Positions 19,001 through 27,392 of a stretch of DNA of 64,000 nucleotides are shown piece after piece (the stretch's first letter is position 1; the number at the start of each line of letters is the position of its first letter). The DNA is from CAVZZV01 sp963779845 (GTDB lineage Bacteria > Bacteroidota > Bacteroidia > Bacteroidales > GCA-2748055), in the NCBI GenBank assembly GCA_963779845.1, contig CAVZZV010000001.1, forward strand, positions 944,396 through 1,008,395. Direction: 5' to 3'. A model generated the notes under the pieces. It saw only the letters and a program-made list of their open reading frames with translations, had not been told where the DNA came from and made no database searches. The translations under genes and the position numbers were made by a program.

Positions 19001-19144
19001 GCTGTTGTCGGTGGTCTTTCTCTTTCAACTTTTCTAACCCTTTATGTTATCCCGGGTATTTATCTGTTTATTTCAAGTGAATCAAAAAATATTAGTAATG
19101 AACCTGTTAATTCTGGCCAAATCGAATTTTCTAAAAATAATTAG
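16073..19144 (+). CDS. RND efflux pump, HAE1 (AcrB-like) family
   Basis: 1023-residue inner-membrane proton-drug antiporter with the standard 12-helix layout and two large periplasmic loops. The N-terminal helix and porter start (SIERPVLATVFSLVILLFG...REFPSVDPPLISVRTSYPGA) are typical. TM4 carries the proton-relay pair in GLVVDDAIIMMEN, corresponding to AcrB D407/D408. The second half repeats the pattern (GLVSKNGILIVEFANQ). The length is normal and the frame intact. The start ATG is four bases after the adaptor, and the 3' end overlaps the channel gene by 47 bases, so the three genes form one operon. Confidence 0.95.
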   Translation: MSLSSTSIERPVLATVFSLVILLFGAIGMTYLGVREFPSVDPPLISVRTSYPGANSDVVETQITEPLEQSINGIPGIRTLTSTSSQGQSRISVEFELTVDLETAANDVRDKVSQAQRYLPRDCDPPTVAKADADASPIMFIAVKSPKRSLLELSEIAELTFKEQLQTISGVSSISIWGDKRYAMRIWLEPSKLAGYQMTPLDVRNALVRENIELPAGSIEGNTTELTIRTLGLMTTPEEFNNLILKQVGDQSIRVRDIGRAEIGPEDLRGIMKMNGIPMVGTVIVPQPGANHIDIVDDVYERLEYIKKDLPDDVEIEVGFDNTEYIRTSIKEVKNTIYLAFFLVVIIIFIFLRDWRTTILPILVIPVSLVGSFFIMYLAGYTINVLTLLAIVLSIGLVVDDAIIMMENIYVKIEQGMSPREAGIKGSNEIFFAIIATTITLIAVFFPIVFLEGMTGRLFREFSIVIAAAVAISSFVALTLTPMLSTKILKTRHKRSKAYNWSEIFFVNLNNAYQRSLNAVLNRKYISLFILIGSFFLIFILWKNIPAEMAPLEDRSQLSINMTTPEGSTYEFNAEYTEEVAALVERTVPECDKLTTMIMGGHSHVRIVLVPLSERTRSQKEIAAQLTGELRKMTKARASVIQQSTFGGRRAGLPIQYVLQAPTIDKLREILPEFMAEVHDNPIFEMADVDLKFTKPELQIVINRDKANLLGVSTQNIGQTLQLALSGQRFGYFIMNGKQYQILGELARQDRNKPLDLKSLYVRNNDGQMVQLDNFVNLQESTAPPQLYRYNRFVAATISSGLAEGKTISEGLAEMDKISSKVLDDTFRTALAGDSKDFMESSSSLIFAFLLAIVLIFLVLSAQFESFKDPIIVMMTVPLALTGALIFMWYFNITMNIFSQIGIIMLIGLVSKNGILIVEFANQRKEAGMSKKDAIRFASAARFRPILMTSLSTILGILPLAIGFGEGAQSRVAMGVAVVGGLSLSTFLTLYVIPGIYLFISSESKNISNEPVNSGQIEFSKNN

Positions 19145-20477
19145 AAGTACAATTTCGGTTTTATTTTTTTTGTTTATTTCATACAGCGCAAAAACGCAAG
19201 AAGTATATGATCTAAGTCGCTGTGTTGTACTTGGCTTGGAACGTAATTTTTCAATTAAAGTAGCGCGCAACAATGAACAAATTGCAAACAATAACTTTAC
19301 GAAAGGTAATGCCGGTTTTCTTCCTACGGTTACCACTACCAATAGGTTTGGTGGTACAGTAAACTCCACCACACAAAATTTGAACGATAACTCTCAAAAT
19401 AACACACAGGGTATTTACAACACCACAGGATCGGCAGCGCTAAACGCAAACATCACTTTGTTCAATGGGTTTAATGTTCAAACTACCTGGCAAAAATTAA
19501 ATGAACTCAAGCAGATGGGAGAACTCAACACCCAAATGTCTATGGAAAACCTCATTTCTCAGATAATTGCCGAGTATTATTATTACATTGAGCAACTGAA
19601 TTTTTTTAAGAACATGGAGTATGCCGTATCACTTTCAAAAGAGAGGGTGCGGATAGATGAGGAACGGTACCTGCTAGGCGCCTCTTCGAAACTGGAACTT
19701 CTGCAATCTATTGTTTACCTGAATGCCGACAGTTCGCGACTTGCACGGCAAAATGAACAAATTCTCGAATCAGAAGTGCGGCTTAAAAAACTAATGGCCT
19801 TGGAAAATCTGGAAGAAAAAATTGTTTTGAAAGATACTTCCATTGTTTTCAATCCTGATTTGATTTATGAAGAGTTACTTGAATCTACCCTTGATTTAAA
19901 TACAAGCATGCAAATTGCTTCAAAAAACCAACGAATTTCTGAACTTGATTACAAAATCATTGCATCGCGATCATATCCCTACATGAACTTGTCGTCGGGT
20001 TATAATTATTCATATCGGGGTTACGGAACAGGAACGATTAGCGAATACGGAGCTGTATCAATCAACAACCAACACACACGCAATCTGAATTTCGGACTCA
20101 CACTCGGAATGGATATTTTTGACGGGAATAACCTCCGTCGTGAAAAAGGTAATGCACGGATTGAGGTTGAAAACAGTAATTACAAATTTCAAGAGGTGGA
20201 ACAGGACATTAAAGCTGAATTGCTAACCATTTATTATGCCTACGAAAATAACTTGCGCCTGGTGCAAATGGAAGAACAAAATTTAGATGTTGCACGGGAA
20301 AATCTTGATATTGCACTGGAACGATACCGCCTTGGCGCATTGTCGGGTCTGGAATTACGTGAAGTTCAAAAAAGCTTGCTTGATGCCGAAGAGCGGCTTA
20401 TTTCTGTTAAGTTCCAGACCAAGCTGGCCGAAATTTCACTCATGCAAATTTCAGGGAAAATTATAAATTATGTTTAG
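19098..20477 (+). CDS. TolC-type outer membrane efflux channel
   Basis: Outer membrane factor completing the tripartite pump. I start it at ATG 19098 (MNLLILAKSNFLK), which gives a signal peptide ending near SAKTQE; an upstream in-frame ATG at 19044 would add 18 residues inside the pump gene. Two OEP repeats are visible, with long helices such as KNMEYAVSLSKERVRIDEERYLLGASSKLELLQ and the matching second-half block NLDIALERYRLGALSGLELREVQKSLLDAE. The mature size of about 425 residues fits the family. It overlaps the pump gene by 47 bases. Confidence 0.92.
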   Translation: MNLLILAKSNFLKIIRSTISVLFFLFISYSAKTQEVYDLSRCVVLGLERNFSIKVARNNEQIANNNFTKGNAGFLPTVTTTNRFGGTVNSTTQNLNDNSQNNTQGIYNTTGSAALNANITLFNGFNVQTTWQKLNELKQMGELNTQMSMENLISQIIAEYYYYIEQLNFFKNMEYAVSLSKERVRIDEERYLLGASSKLELLQSIVYLNADSSRLARQNEQILESEVRLKKLMALENLEEKIVLKDTSIVFNPDLIYEELLESTLDLNTSMQIASKNQRISELDYKIIASRSYPYMNLSSGYNYSYRGYGTGTISEYGAVSINNQHTRNLNFGLTLGMDIFDGNNLRREKGNARIEVENSNYKFQEVEQDIKAELLTIYYAYENNLRLVQMEEQNLDVARENLDIALERYRLGALSGLELREVQKSLLDAEERLISVKFQTKLAEISLMQISGKIINYV

Positions 20478-20676
20478 CATATAACAATTCTCTTTCCTGA
20501 AGAGCTTCAATGATTACTTTCGTTTTGAAACCCGATGTGATTTTTTCTTTTCTTCATAACAACAACCCACACTATGGGACTCTATTTGTCCACACAGAGG
20601 AAGATTTGGAGATACTATACTAATACTTTTCCGCTCCATAGCCGGGTAAAAATGCGTACCTGAAATTTAAAAAGCA

Positions 20677-20710
20677 AAACCCTGACAGCATTAGGCCACT
20701 GTCAGGGTTT
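20677..20710. terminator. Bidirectional terminator between the RND operon and the PUL
   Basis: Perfect 12-bp stem AAACCCTGACAG (20677-20688) / CTGTCAGGGTTT (20699-20710) with a 10-base loop. The flanking T/A tails let it work in both directions. It lies between two convergent genes. Confidence 0.8.
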
Positions 20711-20743
20711 ATTCATTCTAAGGCAATTTTGGTACTAACCGCC

Positions 20744-21817
20744 CTATTTCTTGATAAGCCTGAATGCTTGATTATTAGCCTTTATGAAGTAATACCCGGC
20801 TTTCAGATCGGATATGTTCACATTCATCCTGTCTCCGCTTACCGTAATGTTTTTAACGACTTTTCCGGTAATATCCAGAATTTTAATTTCAGAAATTCCG
20901 GTATCAAGTCCTTTGAGAACTATCTGGTCCCTGGCAGGATTAGGATATACGCTGAATCGATCGGCAGCAGATTGACTCACATCGGTAATTACTGCGAAGG
21001 TAATGGTGTATACATTGGTGGTAGTTCCGTCTTCTGCGGTTACCACTACAGTAGTTGTCCTCTCACCTTCATCGCCATAAAGGTCTGTTGCAGGAGTTAC
21101 CACATAATCAGCGGTTGGATCATTGACTACCGCATCCACCGTGGGAACCTCCGTAAAACCCTCAGGTAAATTGACATCATAATGCATTACCACAGGATCG
21201 AATCCGGCAATTGTACCTCCTTCGAGAGTAAGATCCGAGAGAGTAGCGTCGGTACTTGCTGTTTTTATCGAAACTGAGGCGTCATCGATATAAACAGTGG
21301 CAGGAACTTCACTACCGTTCTGAACCTTATAGAACCTGTAGAAAATGTAAACCGTGTCATATTGGGCATTTTCATTGGTCCAGTCCCAGGTAAATTTTGA
21401 CCATTCGCCAACAATATGGGGATCTGAATGAACTGCGTTGGCACTGGAGAATGTGAAATCCCCCGGTCCGCCACCGATCACCCAGGCAAAGAAAACTGTT
21501 GTATCGGAGTTATATACCATGCATGAAAATTCGTAAGTAACCCCGTCTTCAACAAGAATACCCGTCTGGCCAAGGTCTGTGCCGGCACGGTCACCGTTCA
21601 CAACCACTTTAGCAGAGCTGCTTCCCCCATAAACAATATCTGTTTCCTTTGAGACATCAATTTCTAACATATGAATATCCCAACCGGCAAGAGTATCAGC
21701 TTCCCATACCTCCATATCTCCATTGGTAAGAAGGTTTTGTGCGTTTACATTTCCCGAAAAACTTAAGCCGGCAAATAGAAGTGTCAGGAATGTAAATAAG
21801 ATGTAATGTTTTTTCAT
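20744..21817 (-). CDS. Secreted T9SS protein with carbohydrate-binding-like module
   Basis: 357 residues. A signal peptide (about 1-26) is followed by a beta-sandwich of CBM4/9-like appearance (about 27-185, NLLTNGDMEVWEADTLAGW...VYIDDASV). A cadherin-like/DUF5018-type segment follows (about 190-265, ATLSDLTLEGGTIAGFDP), then a type IX sorting domain (about 280-357, FSVYPNPARDQIVLKG...LKAGYYFIK). It is probably a surface-bound glycan-binding accessory protein, and no catalytic motif is seen. A LacI-type operator lies 66 bases upstream of the ATG, so it may be its own unit at the end of the utilization locus. Confidence 0.82.
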   Translation of the reverse strand: MKKHYILFTFLTLLFAGLSFSGNVNAQNLLTNGDMEVWEADTLAGWDIHMLEIDVSKETDIVYGGSSSAKVVVNGDRAGTDLGQTGILVEDGVTYEFSCMVYNSDTTVFFAWVIGGGPGDFTFSSANAVHSDPHIVGEWSKFTWDWTNENAQYDTVYIFYRFYKVQNGSEVPATVYIDDASVSIKTASTDATLSDLTLEGGTIAGFDPVVMHYDVNLPEGFTEVPTVDAVVNDPTADYVVTPATDLYGDEGERTTTVVVTAEDGTTTNVYTITFAVITDVSQSAADRFSVYPNPARDQIVLKGLDTGISEIKILDITGKVVKNITVSGDRMNVNISDLKAGYYFIKANNQAFRLIKK

Positions 21818-21882
21818 AATCTAAAAATTTAGTTTAATAATGAATTAATTTTATCAAATATATGAAGAAAAAAAATTTAAAA

Positions 21883-21892
21883 CAAACGTTTG
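21883..21892. promoter_or_regulatory. Putative LacI operator (CAAACGTTTG)
   Basis: 10-bp perfect palindrome CAAACGTTTG in the context AAACAAACGTTTGCGCA, 66 bases upstream of the secreted CBM-like protein gene. The same element recurs at 28841 and 43634, with variants at 52112, 58546 and 59783. Confidence 0.65.
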
Positions 21893-22046
21893 CGCATATT
21901 TTCAAAATTATTTAACAAGCCTATATACAGAACATTATGAATTCATCGTTATAACCTGCCTAAAAGGTGTCTTGACTACTTTGTAAATAATATCAAACAG
22001 GCATTATATCATGATTTAATATTGCATAGTCGTTTGCAGTATTCTC

Positions 22047-24698
22047 TTATTGCTTAATAAACTTCATTTTCTGTCCCTGATTATCTATCAGCAGGTAAAG
22101 ACCTGACTCGAGTCCGGAAACATCTATGGCCTGCCCTTTTCCTCTCAGAACAATACTCCCGTTAATACTGTAGATTTCAAATTTCACATCCGACTTTTCA
22201 GACGGTATATTCAGAATATCCGAAACGGGATTAGGATATAATACTCCCGGAGTAAAAATTTTCTTTTCTGAAGGAATCCCGGTAACAGGATTGACATATT
22301 CCGGTAAAAACAAGGGAGTTTCCAGGTACCGGGTCTCCATACCTGTTTGGTGCAGCCAACCCGGAGGACCAATTTTAACGTCATCAAGATAAATTACAGT
22401 GTTCAGACCTGTGGCAAGAAACTTTAAGGTAAAAATATCCGAACTGTCGGGAATTATGATGGCTTTCGCACTATAACGGGTCCAGTCCTGATTGATATTT
22501 ATACTCTCAAAAGCTTCCCAGTTACCTGTAGATCTTCCTTCTATACCCGGGATAATTTCCGTCCCGTTGATGTTTGCCTTTGCCAGAAAATTTATGCTAA
22601 CTTCTTCAGGCTGTCCGATTTTAAAACTTTCATTGCATTTAATAAAGTATTCACCTTCGCTTCCCAGACTGGTCACTACCGATTTCAAAGCCGTTGAGCC
22701 ATCCGCTCCGGCACCTTCTGCCATTACCACCACCTGATTTGTTGTCCCCGGTTCTCCTTCCCAACCTCCGCTTTCCATATCTCCTTTTGAGATGTAATTA
22801 ATATTGGTAAGCAATTCATGATTGAAAATTACACTGTCAAATACAAATCCGCTGAGGAAATCATTAGGATCCTCTCCTTTGATCTCATTGACATATGCTG
22901 TGTTCATCGGCATCTGAACATTCCAGTTTTTAAGCGTCATGCCGTGAATATGAGTATGACTGTATGTATCGGGAGTGATTTTAAAAATCAGTGGCACAGG
23001 ATTTTCCGTAACCACGTCCTCAATAAGCCAGTTAACCAGTTCATCTGATTTTCCGGGAGTTTCGTACCTGTTACCCACACAGCTCAGCAATGCGCTGGCA
23101 AAACCAGGATTATCCCATTCGGCATTTAAGACATCAATTCGGCTGATCTTCACTCCTTTAGAAGTTGAACCTCCCACGGCTCCTCCCCAGCTTGTTTGGA
23201 TTACCCCTCCGTTTTCCAGAACCCAAACCACAATGTCAGACCAGGTTATAGAATCACGGTATACTTTTATGGCATCGTCATTTGCCCAGATAAAACATTT
23301 CCTTACTTCTGATCCCTTATAGGCTGCAATCCCGTCGCAATTATAAACCCAGCCTCCGATAACCTTTGTATATTCAACCTTATTATACTGTCCTATCAGC
23401 CTCACGGCAAAATATTTCGGATCGGCTACCACAAGCCCTTCCAGCGTAATATTATTACTGCCGTTTATAGCCTCCACGCAATGAGATGTCCTGTAATTAA
23501 GCCGGGCGGAAGATAAAACGCCGCGGCCGTAAATTCTCACTCCCGGATTCCCGTCCATAATAAGTGTGCCGTAAACCCAGGATCCATCTTCGAAATATAC
23601 ATTTTTGATATGATGCGGGATATGGAAAATGCCAATATCATGAATCCCTTTTGTGAAGTACAATCCAGAATATGTCTGAGGAATATCGGTTACATCCGCG
23701 ATGCCTGCCTCATCCAGGACAAGGAATTCCGGATTATTAATATCGGGTATATCCGTTTCAGGAGGATCTGCAAAAATTATAAGTCCGTTTTTATATCCCT
23801 CTTCCCCGATTTCCACATAATATTGTGCCGGCTCGGTGATGGTAAATGAAATGATGTTTCCGTTCACTTCCGGAGTTATGCCATAACGGGAAGGAAGAAT
23901 CCTTACCTGCTTGCCAATCACAGGTACTTTTGCTGTATTAGTAACTATTACCTGCACAGTTGTGGGTTTATCAACACTTAGCTTAGCCCAGTTTATGGTT
24001 CGTCCTGCAAATAGTCGCAGCGGTTTTGCATCCTTTGGATCCATTCCCTGGTAACCCGGTGAATATTCAGGACATGCATTCTCAAACACAGTAAGCGCCT
24101 GAATACTGTCGGTACGATCCACACTGATTTCATATATATCCGATTTTGGAATCCCGGCAAATTCAGCAGGGGAAATGATCAATTTATCAATCCATACAGT
24201 TCCGGTGCCGTATCCGCGAAATTTAATTTTATAACTGTCTGATGTACGTGTGGAAACAATGGTATTGAAACTAAATTTTTTATAATCGCTTCCTAAAACA
24301 GCATCTCCGATATTCATCCACTCTAAATTATCACCTTCCTGAATCCAGGCCTGCAACCTCAGGTTACTCACCGAAGATTTTGCATAAAAACTCAGGCTGA
24401 TTTGCTCAAACTGATCCAGATGAAACATTTCCTCACCCCTCAGGATATAATAACTGTCGCTACCCATATCCCCGGTAACTGCTTTCAGGGCTTTGGTTCC
24501 TCCGATTCCCGATCCGTCTTCAAAGCTCACAGTCAGATCAGTACTCCTGGGTACTGCACTCCAACCTTCATTTTCCATATCCCCATTGGATATAAGATTT
24601 CCATCCTGAGCGTGAACTGAAATAAGAGGGAGGAAACAAAATAAGAATATAATTCCCTTTATCTTTCCTTCTCCGATTATGTATAAAAGTTTTTTCAT
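22047..24698 (-). CDS. Secreted clan GH-N-like beta-helix glycoside hydrolase with two CBM-like modules
   Basis: 883 residues from ATG 24698 (MKKLLYIIG; an upstream TTG is less likely). After the signal peptide comes a beta-sandwich beginning NLISNGDMENEGW. Next is a right-handed beta-helix hydrolase (about 190-610) with GRGVLSSARLNYR, NCDGIAAYKG and ANDDAIKVYRD. The single Asp plus Asp pair resembles the catalytic acids of GH28/GH49 (clan GH-N), and the GxGVLS segment recalls GH49. A second copy of the beta-sandwich follows (NYISKGDMESGGW, about 635-780), then a type IX sorting domain (VLYPNPVSDILNIPS). The substrate is not deducible. It follows the metallophosphoesterase gene in an operon. 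Confidence 0.8.
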   Translation of the reverse strand: MKKLLYIIGEGKIKGIIFLFCFLPLISVHAQDGNLISNGDMENEGWSAVPRSTDLTVSFEDGSGIGGTKALKAVTGDMGSDSYYILRGEEMFHLDQFEQISLSFYAKSSVSNLRLQAWIQEGDNLEWMNIGDAVLGSDYKKFSFNTIVSTRTSDSYKIKFRGYGTGTVWIDKLIISPAEFAGIPKSDIYEISVDRTDSIQALTVFENACPEYSPGYQGMDPKDAKPLRLFAGRTINWAKLSVDKPTTVQVIVTNTAKVPVIGKQVRILPSRYGITPEVNGNIISFTITEPAQYYVEIGEEGYKNGLIIFADPPETDIPDINNPEFLVLDEAGIADVTDIPQTYSGLYFTKGIHDIGIFHIPHHIKNVYFEDGSWVYGTLIMDGNPGVRIYGRGVLSSARLNYRTSHCVEAINGSNNITLEGLVVADPKYFAVRLIGQYNKVEYTKVIGGWVYNCDGIAAYKGSEVRKCFIWANDDAIKVYRDSITWSDIVVWVLENGGVIQTSWGGAVGGSTSKGVKISRIDVLNAEWDNPGFASALLSCVGNRYETPGKSDELVNWLIEDVVTENPVPLIFKITPDTYSHTHIHGMTLKNWNVQMPMNTAYVNEIKGEDPNDFLSGFVFDSVIFNHELLTNINYISKGDMESGGWEGEPGTTNQVVVMAEGAGADGSTALKSVVTSLGSEGEYFIKCNESFKIGQPEEVSINFLAKANINGTEIIPGIEGRSTGNWEAFESININQDWTRYSAKAIIIPDSSDIFTLKFLATGLNTVIYLDDVKIGPPGWLHQTGMETRYLETPLFLPEYVNPVTGIPSEKKIFTPGVLYPNPVSDILNIPSEKSDVKFEIYSINGSIVLRGKGQAIDVSGLESGLYLLIDNQGQKMKFIKQ

Positions 24699-24719
24699 CT
24701 TTACGATTTTCAAATAATT

Positions 24720-25706
24720 TTAGTTAACAGAAAAATCCACTCCGGAAAAGTTGAATTCCTGATCGGATTCGGTTTTATAATTGTTTATCCAGGGAGAATA
24801 GGTTTTAACGGATACCATGGATTCCGGAACATTCACATTTATAATTCTGAGGTAACCGTTTCCGCCGTTCTCCGCACCCTTAACTCCTCCCTGATAGTTT
24901 GCCAGCATCTGATATACCAGATTCCCGTTCACTCCTTTGCTAACAAGCTTTCCGGTACCATCATTCAGAACATGGCCGGAAAAGACAAATAATACATTTT
25001 CATATTTACCTGCCAGCTTATTCCAGATTTCCTCGCCGTTATTAACAGCCATTTTACCTGTATCCTTTCCCACACCATAAGTTTCGGGTAACCATTTATG
25101 GTCTTTCCCGGGACCCATTCTGGTGTCATCGGAATAGAGATAAGCATGCGTATTAATTATTACAAGATGTTTAGGATGATTGCGGATCACCTCTCCGGCC
25201 CAGTCAAGAACTTCATTTCTGGGTCCGAATTCAAGAGACAGAACGAGCCATTTACGACCTCCCGCTTCAAAAATGTAATAGACATTATCCATTTCCCCTT
25301 CATGGAAAGCGCCTGCAAAACCTTTTGATTTACTGTACTTGCTGTAAGGAAAATAATGATTGAACAGATCAGTATTCCTTTTATCAGTTCTGCCTTTAAG
25401 TCCGGTATCATGATTTCCCGGTGCAAGGATATAAGGAACTTTTCCGTCAAAGATACCGAAAGCACCGGCAGCCACTTCCCATTGTTCTTCCGTATTTTTA
25501 TTGGTGATATCACCCTGCTGAAGTACAAAACTGATATCCCCGGCATGTTCAGCTATCCATTCGGTCTGGGCCCTGAATATTTCCGGGTACTTCTCCGCAT
25601 ACATCTGTGTATCGGGAAGCAAAACAATGGTGAAGCTCTTCTCCTTATTGCAGGATGAAAAGAACAGCAAAATTACGATTATCGGTGCAAACAGGTAATT
25701 TTTCAT
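24720..25706 (-). CDS. Calcineurin-like metallophosphoesterase lipoprotein
   Basis: 328 residues with a lipobox signal (LLFFSSC, lipidated Cys about 19), so it is anchored in the envelope. The dimetal phosphoesterase motifs appear in order: LLPDTQ, QQGDITN, APGNHDTG, INTHAY and FSGHVLNDGTG. Members of this group act on phosphomonoesters or diesters, and in a polysaccharide locus it may remove phosphate or phosphodiester substituents (inference). Its ATG shares one base with the sulfatase stop codon (TAATG), so the genes are translationally coupled. Confidence 0.88.
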   Translation of the reverse strand: MKNYLFAPIIVILLFFSSCNKEKSFTIVLLPDTQMYAEKYPEIFRAQTEWIAEHAGDISFVLQQGDITNKNTEEQWEVAAGAFGIFDGKVPYILAPGNHDTGLKGRTDKRNTDLFNHYFPYSKYSKSKGFAGAFHEGEMDNVYYIFEAGGRKWLVLSLEFGPRNEVLDWAGEVIRNHPKHLVIINTHAYLYSDDTRMGPGKDHKWLPETYGVGKDTGKMAVNNGEEIWNKLAGKYENVLFVFSGHVLNDGTGKLVSKGVNGNLVYQMLANYQGGVKGAENGGNGYLRIINVNVPESMVSVKTYSPWINNYKTESDQEFNFSGVDFSVN

Positions 25707-27379
25707 TATTTTGATACTGTAGATTTTTCTGATGCTTCAGATTTCGGATGGTTCTGTACCTGAACGATGATTTCCTTCAATTCTTTCACTTTTTCCGGAT
25801 TTTCTTCATACAGATTATGTTTTTCTTCTTCATCTTCCTTCAGATTATATAACTGGGGCTCCAATTTGCTTGGTCCGTTCGGATAATATGTTTCAGGCCA
25901 TCTTCCCGGAACAGCCGCTTCAATAAATTTCCATCCTCCGGCAATTTCTACCATAGCTCCGCTGGCTCCTCCTGAAATAGTCAGTGAGGTTCTGGCCTGA
26001 GGGGCATCCTTATCGAGGATGGCAGGAAGAAAGCTGTAACTGTCTTCTCCCTGATCGTTAGCTAAACTGTCATCCATAATATCGGCAAAAGTGGCCAGAA
26101 CATCAGTTAAGCAAATTAAATTATCATTATTGGTTCCGGGCTTGACCTTTCCCGGCCAGCGAACAATAAAAGGAACTCTGAATGCACCTTCCCAGGCATC
26201 GGATTTGAATCCGAGAAGATTACCTGCCGCACCGTGTCCATAGGTAAACCAGCCTTCTTTCCAGATAGGATTACCGTTCTCATTGACGTATTCCGGACTG
26301 TAATCATCATAATATTCCTGGTGATAATCTTCATAATCTCCATCCTCGTAATTCTTCATCCAGAGAGCAGGGTCACCCGGACGGGGTCCGTTATCGGAGG
26401 TGAAAATCAGAAGGGTATTTTCATATACTCCATTTTCTTTAAGAGCCTTCACAACTTCACTTACAGTCCAGTCCAATTCCATTACTATATCTCCCCGGAG
26501 ACCTGCCCGACTCTTTCCTTTTGTAAAAGTGGGAAGACAGGGGCGGTGAATGGCAGACGTCGGAAAATAAAGAAACAGAGGTTTCCCTGATTCTTTACTG
26601 AAATGATCATTTATGACTTCCACCGCTTTATGAGTCAGGGTTTGGTTAACAGTTTTTATATCCCAGTTGGGAGCCTTGTCCACATTGATGTAGTGATCAT
26701 AGGCTTTCTGCGGCTCAGAGGGCGGAAGAGTAACCTTGTTGTTTTCAATAAAAACATAGGGTTGCATATTATTGGAACCTGTCATTCCATAGAAATAATC
26801 GAAGCCTCTTTCCAATGGACCTTCATCCACTGTTTTTGAAAAATCTATATAGTCCTGCACATGATCATCCCATGAATCGAAGACATTCTTATCGGGATTT
26901 TCCGGGGCATTTTCATTGACTTCCCATTCAAGTCCCAGGTGCCATTTACCGACACAGGCAGTATAGTAGCCGTTTCTTTTCAACAAATCTGCGATGCTTG
27001 TCTGATCTTCCTTTATCAGTGGTTTATCGAAATACTTTAATACTCCGAATTTCAGACGGCTCCTCCATGAATATTGACCTGTCATCAGACTGTATCTCGA
27101 AGGAGAACAGAGGGATGAGGAAACATAAGCATTGTTGAAGCTCATGCCTTCGCTGGCCAGCTTGTCGATTTCGGGAGTCTGAAGCTTTGTTGCGCCATAA
27201 CAGCTTAAATCCCCGTATCCGAGATCATCGGCGAGAATTAAAACAATATTTGGTTTTGGAGTTTCTGTTTTCTCATTGCTGTTAATACATCCGCTAAAAA
27301 ATGTAACACCCAGTCCTCCCATAAGGATGAGCTTTGAATTGTTCAATGTACCGCTTAGTGTCGATAGTATATTTTTCAT
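25706..27379 (-). CDS. S1-family sulfatase lipoprotein
   Basis: 557 residues from ATG 27379 (MKNILSTLSG); a TTG at 27412 would add 11 residues inside the upstream gene. Lipobox FFSGC (C31). Sulfatase fold with metal ligands at ILADDLGYGD and the formylglycine motif C-S-P-S-R, the modified cysteine being C91. Later blocks KWHLGLEW and FTSDNGPRPG are also standard. It removes sulfate esters from a glycan and needs an anaerobic or FGE-type maturase, which is not in this window. C-terminal subdomain from about 455. Overlaps the phosphoesterase gene by one base. Confidence 0.92.
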   Translation of the reverse strand: MKNILSTLSGTLNNSKLILMGGLGVTFFSGCINSNEKTETPKPNIVLILADDLGYGDLSCYGATKLQTPEIDKLASEGMSFNNAYVSSSLCSPSRYSLMTGQYSWRSRLKFGVLKYFDKPLIKEDQTSIADLLKRNGYYTACVGKWHLGLEWEVNENAPENPDKNVFDSWDDHVQDYIDFSKTVDEGPLERGFDYFYGMTGSNNMQPYVFIENNKVTLPPSEPQKAYDHYINVDKAPNWDIKTVNQTLTHKAVEVINDHFSKESGKPLFLYFPTSAIHRPCLPTFTKGKSRAGLRGDIVMELDWTVSEVVKALKENGVYENTLLIFTSDNGPRPGDPALWMKNYEDGDYEDYHQEYYDDYSPEYVNENGNPIWKEGWFTYGHGAAGNLLGFKSDAWEGAFRVPFIVRWPGKVKPGTNNDNLICLTDVLATFADIMDDSLANDQGEDSYSFLPAILDKDAPQARTSLTISGGASGAMVEIAGGWKFIEAAVPGRWPETYYPNGPSKLEPQLYNLKEDEEEKHNLYEENPEKVKELKEIIVQVQNHPKSEASEKSTVSK

Positions 27380-27392
27380 AATTTTTTTGTGA

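Noticed and set aside
22047..24698. Pectate lyase
   Set aside because: The Asp plus Asp-Asp pattern and GRGVLS segment fit clan GH-N hydrolases, and no lyase calcium/arginine motif is seen.
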